From the NCBI GenBank assembly GCA_002449395.1, contig DKDP01000048.1, positions 26,549 through 90,548 of the forward strand: 64,000 nucleotides of DNA. Direction: 5' to 3'. Below are positions 58,841 to 64,000 of the stretch, piece by piece. The notes under the pieces are model-generated. The model was given only the letters and a program-made list of their open reading frames with translations. It was not told the DNA's origin and searched no databases. The first letter of the stretch is position 1. The number at the start of each line of letters is the position of its first letter. The DNA comes from Ruminococcaceae bacterium UBA6845. GTDB lineage: Bacteria > Bacillota > Clostridia > Oscillospirales > Acutalibacteraceae. The position numbers were made by a program, and so were the translations under genes.

Positions 58841-61240
58841 TCAGATTCGCATTGCCGTGTAGCCGGATTCTTTCTGTGCCACTGCGGCGATGCTTTTTCT
58901 TTCATTTTCTTTTTTGATCAGTGCAATTTCAAAGACCTCGTCCAATTCCGTTACGGGGACAAAATTCAGTGCCGCCCTTACCTTTTCGTCGATCTCGGCA
59001 AGATCGGGAACATTTTTCTGCGGAATTATAACCGTCTTGATTCCCATTCTGTATGCCGCCATCGTTTTTTCACGAAGTCCGCCGATCGGAAGCACCCTGC
59101 CTCTAAGGGAGATTTCGCCCGTCATAGCAACATACTGATTGACGGGAGTATCCGTAAGCGCCGAAAGAAGCGCCGTTGCCATCGTTACACCTGCCGACGG
59201 TCCGTCCTTCGGAACCGCTCCCTCGGGAACGTGAATATGAATATCCTTTTCCTTATAGAATTTATGATCAACTCCGTATTTGTCGGCTTTGCTCCTGATA
59301 AAGCTGACCGCCGCCATCGCCGACTCTTTCATAACGTCGCCGAGTGATCCTGTCAGCTCAACCTTTCCCGTGCCGTCAAAAACAGCCGCCTCAACCTGAA
59401 GCATCTCGCCGCCTACGCTTGTCCATGCAAGTCCGTTAACAACGCCGATCTCTGCCTCCTTATCGACCGAAAGCGGAATAAACTTCTTCGGGCCGAGCAG
59501 TTTCTCAAGGTTTGATTCCTTAACAGTGAGCGATTTTGCCTCGCCGCCGACTATTTCTGCCGCCGCTTTTCTGCAAAGAGCGGCAATTTTCTGCTCCAGC
59601 TTTCTGACTCCCGCCTCACGGGTATATCCGTCGATCAGAGCATAAAGCGCCTTGTCATTTATCTTAAATGTTCTTCCGTTCAGTCCGTGGAGCTTAGCCT
59701 GTTTCGGAATAAGATGCTTCTTGGCAATATTAAATTTCTCCTCGTTCGTATAGCCCGGGAGCTCGATTATCTCCATTCGGTCAAGTAGCGGTGCAGGGAT
59801 CGTTGAAGCGTCATTCGCAGTAGTTATAAACATAACCTTACTGAGGTCAAATTCAAGCTCGATATAGCGGTCTACAAACGTGCTGTTCTGCTCGCCGTCG
59901 AGAACCTCAAGCAGTGCCGACGAGGGATCACCCTTGTAGTCGGAGCCGAGCTTATCAATTTCATCAAGAAGAATGATCGGGTTCTGAGTTCCCGCCTGCT
60001 TAATCGCATTTATAATCCTGCCCGGCATTGCTCCGATATAGGTTTTTCTGTGACCTCGGATTTCCGCCTCATCGCTTGTACCGCCGAGGGATATTCTCGC
60101 AAAGCTGCGACCCATCGCCGATGCAACGCTCTTTGCAACAGATGTTTTACCTACGCCGGGAGGGCCTACAAGGCAAAGGGTCTGACCGTAGCTGCCCTCG
60201 GAAAGAGAGCGAACGGCAAGCGCCTCGATGATTCTTTCCTTGACCTTTTCCAGTCCATAGTGGTCATGGTCAAGCACCTTTCTTGCGTGTGCAAGATCGA
60301 GCTTGTCAACCGAGTATTTGTGCCACGGCAGTTCAAGACAGGTTTCCAAATAAACCCTGTTGACCGTTGCCTCGGGAGAGGTCGGAGACATCTTTTCAAG
60401 TCGTGCGCACTCCTTGAGGAGCTTTTTCTCCGCCTTTTCTTCAAGTCCGAGCGCAAGAATTTTTTCCCTGAGCTCGTCACATTCCGCCTGCGGCGACAGA
60501 CCGTCGTTCAGCTCGTCGGAAATAATTTTCATCTGCTCGTGAAGATAATATTCACGCTGGCTCTTGTCGATATTCTTCTGAACTTTCTGATTGATCTCAT
60601 TCTCGAGCTTCATCAGATCGCCCTCGCTCGCAAGCAGACAGCAAACCTTTTCCAAACGCTTGAGCGGATTCATTTCATTGAGAATCTGCTGGCGCTTTTT
60701 GTATTCAATCATTATATTCGATCCGATGTAATCGGCAAGCTCGCCCGGATCGTTCTTTTCGAGCACGTCAAGAATAATTTCGGCTGGCATCTGCGGAACG
60801 ACCTCCGCATAATCCTCAAAATAATCCTTGGTCTGGCGCACAAGTGCGGTTGCATAGTCCTTGTCGTCCGACTTAACGCTGATTTCACGGCGGATTCTGA
60901 CATCCGTAATCAGGTACGGATCACACTGGAGCATATCAACCATTGTCGCCCTCGTTATTCCGTCCACGGAGACACGAACCGTATCGCTGTTCGGCAGGCG
61001 GAGAATGTGGCTAACCTTTGCAATTGTGCCTATTTTATAAAGTTTATCAATGTCGGGCTCGTCGTCCCTGACATCCTTTTGTGCGACAAGGAAAATCTGC
61101 TGGTCATCAGCCATAGCTGCCTTGATCGCCTGTAACGAACGGGCACGTCCGACATCAAACGTAACGCCCATTCCCGGGAAAACAACAAGTCCCCTGAGCG
61201 CCACCGTCGGCATTACCCTGTATTCCGATGCTTTATTCAA
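58841..61240 (-). CDS. lon: ATP-dependent protease La (Lon)
   Basis: A 799-residue hexameric AAA+ protease. The N-terminal LON substrate domain (residues about 5-210), Walker A GPPGVGKTSVAKS, Walker B ILLDEIDKLG and the protease domain with catalytic Ser in PKDGPSAGVT and Lys in the REKTMAAYRMG segment are all intact. TTG start with CGGAG. The operon also carries engB. No CIRCE or CtsR box is obvious near the promoter. Confidence 0.97.
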   Translation of the reverse strand: MNKASEYRVMPTVALRGLVVFPGMGVTFDVGRARSLQAIKAAMADDQQIFLVAQKDVRDDEPDIDKLYKIGTIAKVSHILRLPNSDTVRVSVDGITRATMVDMLQCDPYLITDVRIRREISVKSDDKDYATALVRQTKDYFEDYAEVVPQMPAEIILDVLEKNDPGELADYIGSNIMIEYKKRQQILNEMNPLKRLEKVCCLLASEGDLMKLENEINQKVQKNIDKSQREYYLHEQMKIISDELNDGLSPQAECDELREKILALGLEEKAEKKLLKECARLEKMSPTSPEATVNRVYLETCLELPWHKYSVDKLDLAHARKVLDHDHYGLEKVKERIIEALAVRSLSEGSYGQTLCLVGPPGVGKTSVAKSVASAMGRSFARISLGGTSDEAEIRGHRKTYIGAMPGRIINAIKQAGTQNPIILLDEIDKLGSDYKGDPSSALLEVLDGEQNSTFVDRYIELEFDLSKVMFITTANDASTIPAPLLDRMEIIELPGYTNEEKFNIAKKHLIPKQAKLHGLNGRTFKINDKALYALIDGYTREAGVRKLEQKIAALCRKAAAEIVGGEAKSLTVKESNLEKLLGPKKFIPLSVDKEAEIGVVNGLAWTSVGGEMLQVEAAVFDGTGKVELTGSLGDVMKESAMAAVSFIRSKADKYGVDHKFYKEKDIHIHVPEGAVPKDGPSAGVTMATALLSALTDTPVNQYVAMTGEISLRGRVLPIGGLREKTMAAYRMGIKTVIIPQKNVPDLAEIDEKVRAALNFVPVTELDEVFEIALIKKENERKSIAAVAQKESGYTAMRI

Positions 61241-61274
61241 AAAATCAACTCCGATATTCTATACATATGCTGAC

Positions 61275-61303
61275 ATTATACATTAAAAAGAAATTTTTTT
61301 CAA
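61275..61303 (-). promoter_or_regulatory. Promoter of lon-engB
   Basis: TTGAAA (61298-61303), 17 bp, TATAAT (61275-61280) on the minus strand. Confidence 0.75.
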
Positions 61304-61325
61304 CCTAAAAACTTTACCAAAGCTG

Positions 61326-61354
61326 TTGAAAATTAACGCTTTGGGTGATAAAAT
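61326..61354 (+). promoter_or_regulatory. Promoter of the TtcA-like operon
   Basis: TTGAAA (61326-61331), 17 bp, TAAAAT (61349-61354). Confidence 0.75.
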
Positions 61355-61382
61355 GAAATAAACTTTCAAATCGGAGAATTTT

Positions 61383-62225
61383 ATGGAACGTCATCAGCTT
61401 ATTGAACGCAGTATAATTAAAAAATACAGAAAATCCATATGGAACAATTTCGTCGGAGCAATCAAGGACTATGAGCTTATCAGCCCCGACGACAAAATCG
61501 CTGTCTGCATTTCCGGCGGCAAGGATTCAATGCTCCTTGCAAAGTGTATGCAGCATCTCCAAAAGTACAGCGACTTTCACTTTGACGTTGAATATATTGT
61601 TATGGATCCGGGCTATGTCGGCAACAACAGGGCAAAGATCATCGAAAACGCCGAGATAATGGATTTACCGATCAAAATTTATGACTCGCCGATTTTTGAA
61701 ACCGTCTATGCCGCAGAGGGCGGCTCACCGTGCTATCTTTGCGCAAGAATGAGACGGGGCTACCTTTATAAATTTGCACAGGAGCTCGGCTGTAATAAAA
61801 TTGCCCTCGGTCATCATTTCGACGATGCGATTGAAACAACTCTTATGAGTATGCTCTACGGTGCGGAGATCAAAACAATGATGCCGAAGCTGAAAAGCAC
61901 AAATTACGAGGGAATGGAACTCATCCGTCCGCTTTATATGGTGAGGGAAAAAGATATCATTTCCTGGGCAAGATATAACGAGCTTGAATTTATCCGCTGT
62001 GCCTGCAAGGTCACTCAGGCGAACGAAGAGGCGAACAACGGCTCAAAGCGGCAGGAAGTTAAAATGCTCATCAGAAAGCTCAAGGAAGAAAACGACAATG
62101 TGGATATGAATATTTTCAAAAGCGTTCATAACGTCAACCTTGCAACGATAATCGGATACCGTGACTGCGACGGCGGCGAGCTTCATTCGTTCACAGAAAC
62201 ATACAATAAAAGTGAGAAAAAATGA
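61383..62225 (+). CDS. TtcA-family tRNA-thiolation-like PP-loop protein
   Basis: A 280-residue ATP pyrophosphatase. PP-loop CISGGKDSML (about residues 42-51), CYLCARMRRG (Cys pair that would bind an iron-sulfur cluster), GHHFDDAIETTLMSMLYG and a third Cys set CACKV near residue 200. TtcA thiolates C32 in tRNA; this family is broad and the exact tRNA site is unproven. CGGAG before the ATG. Its stop overlaps the next start by four bases. Confidence 0.88.
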   Translation: MERHQLIERSIIKKYRKSIWNNFVGAIKDYELISPDDKIAVCISGGKDSMLLAKCMQHLQKYSDFHFDVEYIVMDPGYVGNNRAKIIENAEIMDLPIKIYDSPIFETVYAAEGGSPCYLCARMRRGYLYKFAQELGCNKIALGHHFDDAIETTLMSMLYGAEIKTMMPKLKSTNYEGMELIRPLYMVREKDIISWARYNELEFIRCACKVTQANEEANNGSKRQEVKMLIRKLKEENDNVDMNIFKSVHNVNLATIIGYRDCDGGELHSFTETYNKSEKK

Positions 62226-62833
62226 TTTATTTTTTTGACGACTATGAAAATTTTTGCGCTGAAAAATTTTTAAAAATTCTCCCCGAAAACAGAATTGAAA
62301 AATACAACAGACTGAAGAGGGAATCCGACCGTGACAACTGCGTTGCCGCCTATCTTCTACTGCGGTATGCGTTGAGAGAAAACGGAATTGATTCGTTTGA
62401 AACGGAAGTCGGTGCAAACGGAAAGCCGTTTCTGAAAAACAAAAAGATGTTTTTCAACATCAGCCATTGTGCCGAGGGCGTTGCCGTTGCCGTTGATACC
62501 GAGCCCGTCGGAATTGACGTGCAGGAGATCGGAATTTTCAACGAGCGTGTCGCAAAAAGATTTTTTACCGACGGCGAAAGAAAAAAAATAAACGCTTCAC
62601 CCGATAAGGCGAAAGCGTTTACGAGGATATGGACCTTAAAAGAAAGCGCAATAAAAAACGAGGGAAAAGCTCTTGCAAATCTTGATGAATTTTCCTTTGA
62701 AAATTACGAAAAATTTTTTGAAAAATATAAGAAAAATTTTTCGTGCTTAAGTGAAAAAAATGTTTTGATTTCCGTCTGCGGAAACAAATATTTTGATGGA
62801 ATAATAATTGTTAAAACGGAGGACTTTATATGA
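62222..62833 (+). CDS. 4'-phosphopantetheinyl transferase, Sfp type
   Basis: A 203-residue enzyme that activates carrier proteins by adding phosphopantetheine from CoA. Family motifs: PFLKNKKMFFNISHCAEGVAVAV, then VGIDVQEIG (Mg ligands), FFTDGERKKIN and WTLKESAIKNEGKAL. ATGA overlaps link it to both neighbours. No peptide or polyketide synthase lies in the window, so its carrier target is elsewhere; AcpS may be separate. AT-rich codon use in the second half. Confidence 0.9.
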   Translation: MIYFFDDYENFCAEKFLKILPENRIEKYNRLKRESDRDNCVAAYLLLRYALRENGIDSFETEVGANGKPFLKNKKMFFNISHCAEGVAVAVDTEPVGIDVQEIGIFNERVAKRFFTDGERKKINASPDKAKAFTRIWTLKESAIKNEGKALANLDEFSFENYEKFFEKYKKNFSCLSEKNVLISVCGNKYFDGIIIVKTEDFI

Positions 62834-63444
62834 AAATTTTGTTTCAGGGCGACAGCATAACAGATGCCGACCGTGACCGTGAGGACCCGCACAATCTCGG
62901 CAACGGATACCCGAAGGATGCGGCTAAATTTTTGAAAGAAAAGTTCCCCGAGGTTGATTTTGAATTTATCGACCTCGGAATAAGCGGCAACCAGACGATT
63001 GATCTTGTGAACAGATTGCAGTCTGATTTTATTGACATTCAGCCTGATATTGTTTCGATCCTTATCGGCGTTAACGACACGTGGCACAGAGCCGACACAA
63101 GAGAGTGGCTCGACCACGCCGAGTTTGAAAAGAGATATCGCACGGTTCTTGAGGCAATCAAGACAAAGACGAATGCGAAAATCGTTATGATGGAGCAGTT
63201 CCTGCTCCCTGCCGAAGATAAGCTCTATTTCCGTGAGGATCTTGACCCGAAGATTCAGATCACAAGAAAGCTCGCCCGTAAATATGCCGACATTTTCATT
63301 CCGCTTGACGGACTGCTTGCATCGCATATCTGCCACGAGGATTGGCAGAAAATTTCCGCCGACGGCGTTCACCCAACCTATGACCGTGGCGCAGAGGTTA
63401 TCGGAAAAATCTATGCCGATTATGTCGGTGAGTTGATTAAATGA
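62830..63444 (+). CDS. SGNH/GDSL-family esterase
   Basis: A 204-residue hydrolase. GDS block FQGDSITDADRD (catalytic Ser), block II ISGNQTIDLV, block III GVNDTW and block V DGVHPTYDRG (Asp and His). No signal peptide; it probably deacylates a sugar or lipid in the cytoplasm. Start overlaps the transferase stop by four bases. Confidence 0.92.
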   Translation: MKILFQGDSITDADRDREDPHNLGNGYPKDAAKFLKEKFPEVDFEFIDLGISGNQTIDLVNRLQSDFIDIQPDIVSILIGVNDTWHRADTREWLDHAEFEKRYRTVLEAIKTKTNAKIVMMEQFLLPAEDKLYFREDLDPKIQITRKLARKYADIFIPLDGLLASHICHEDWQKISADGVHPTYDRGAEVIGKIYADYVGELIK

Positions 63445-63499
63445 GATATTCCGATTTTTGTACCATATACCCCTGTAAATCCGCATAAAACTAACTAAA

Positions 63500-63545
63500 A
63501 TATTGCGTCCCCTTTTTCATTAAAAGAGGACGCAAATTTTTAATT
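63500..63545. terminator. Bidirectional terminator
   Basis: TTGCGTCC, loop of about 17, AGGACGCAA with T-rich flanks on both sides. Confidence 0.75.
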
Positions 63546-63547
63546 AT

Positions 63548-64000
63548 TCAGCAAACCTTATCAATAAAACCAATAATCCATTTGATGACTTTTGTGAGAA
63601 GATTGATAAACCAATCTGCAAAGCTATGTTTTTGAGGCGTAGATGCTTCTGGTGTCATAGTCAGATCGGTGATGACCCACATTGTACCGTCGGAGCCGTC
63701 GCTCTCGTCACCTTCGTAACGTGTATAATTAACAAATTCACCGTTGATTTTCAGCTTGGTGTCGGATCCGAATACATAGCGGACATTTCCGACATCGCCG
63801 TAAGTCGTCACATACACGCCGTAATGATAAGTCTTTCCGGCTTCAAAAGCTGTAATTTTGTTTTCATAGAAATTTCCGAAATCGGTAGACATTGCGCCGG
63901 TCTTGCTGTCCAGTTCCCACCACTCGCAGCGATAGGCGTAGTTTGCGCCATCGGGTACCTTGCCGGTAAACACAGGCTTATCGCCATCCTTAAAGCTGAC
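63548..64000 (-). CDS. C-terminal part of a secreted protein, cut by the window end
   Basis: The frame is open through 64000 with no start, so this is a partial gene of at least 150 residues. An Asp/Tyr-rich beta domain (GKTYHYGVYVTTYGDVGNV, KLKINGEFVNYTRYEGDES) resembles repeat domains of surface proteins. The end after PEASTPQKHSF is a strongly amphipathic helix (ADWFINLLTKVIKWIIGFI) closing in DKVC. Family unknown. Confidence 0.65.
   Translation of the reverse strand, partial: VSFKDGDKPVFTGKVPDGANYAYRCEWWELDSKTGAMSTDFGNFYENKITAFEAGKTYHYGVYVTTYGDVGNVRYVFGSDTKLKINGEFVNYTRYEGDESDGSDGTMWVITDLTMTPEASTPQKHSFADWFINLLTKVIKWIIGFIDKVC

Noticed and set aside
1..64000. Prophage, integrative element or transposase
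   Set aside because: No integrase, transposase, structural phage gene or attachment repeat was found.

Overview
The window (about 45% GC, both strands coding, short gaps) looks like a chromosomal segment of a Gram-positive, anaerobic, spore-forming member of the Clostridia, most likely the Oscillospiraceae/Ruminococcus group. The evidence is SpoVT, a Clostridium-type LexA operator, a cysteine T-box, a PyrR-type attenuator, an electron-bifurcating [FeFe] hydrogenase under a Rex box, a secreted leucine-rich-repeat protein with a dockerin, and frequent TTG starts with strong GGAGG ribosome binding sites. No rRNA, CRISPR array, prophage or transposase is visible. One tRNA (Val-GAC) is present.

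Layout. 1-5.1 kb: dispersed repeat at the edge, then (leftward) cysS and cysE behind a Cys T-box, an overlapping MIF-like / DUF1893 / ECF S-component operon, a small membrane protein and lexA with SOS boxes. 5.2-11.5 kb: a degenerate GDPD-like surface protein, a serine hydrolase, a YhhN protein, spoVT, a QueG-like ferredoxin, a UPF0291/DUF896 protein and a membrane protein. 11.5-12 kb: two tandem, paralogous 35-residue peptide genes, each with its own promoter, ribosome binding site and terminator. 12-20.3 kb (leftward): an AroE-AroK fusion, a surface protein with a Lys/Thr linker, a GH38 mannosidase, a glycosyltransferase and a secreted metallophosphoesterase. 20.3-31.7 kb: a non-coding gap with a possible small RNA, the LRR-dockerin protein, an EF-G-like GTPase, a second secreted phosphoesterase, a nitroreductase, a papain-like/Big2 protein, an acetyltransferase, a glycosyltransferase, tRNA-Val and an exonuclease. 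31.7-35.2 kb: pyrR-uraA with an attenuator, and rplJ-rplL with an L10 leader. 35.3-40.1 kb: a long leader hairpin followed by a HAD phosphatase, a tiny membrane protein and a second, divergent GH38 protein. 40.1-40.45 kb: a type I toxin-antitoxin-like module. 40.5-45.2 kb: GNAT, radical SAM, an AT-rich acyltransferase and a third secreted phosphoesterase. 45.3-50.3 kb: the five-gene hydrogenase operon. 50.7-54 kb: polysaccharide export (Wzm/Wzt) and a pyruvyl transferase. 54-64 kb: gltX-glnS, a membrane protein, engB-lon, a TtcA-like / phosphopantetheinyl transferase / SGNH operon and the C-terminal part of a secreted protein cut by the window end.

How the parts fit. Much of the window serves the cell surface: three secreted calcineurin-type phosphoesterases, an LRR-dockerin protein, several signal-peptide proteins, two GH38 proteins and a Wzm/Wzt glycan exporter. 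The rest is housekeeping under readable RNA or operator control (T-box, L10 leader, PyrR attenuator, SOS boxes, Rex box). The least explained pieces are the twin 35-residue peptides at 11.6-11.94 kb, which resemble amphipathic C-terminal tails of secreted proteins in the same window, the convergent toxin/antisense RNA module at 40.1-40.45 kb, and the 80-nt hairpin leader at 35.3 kb.
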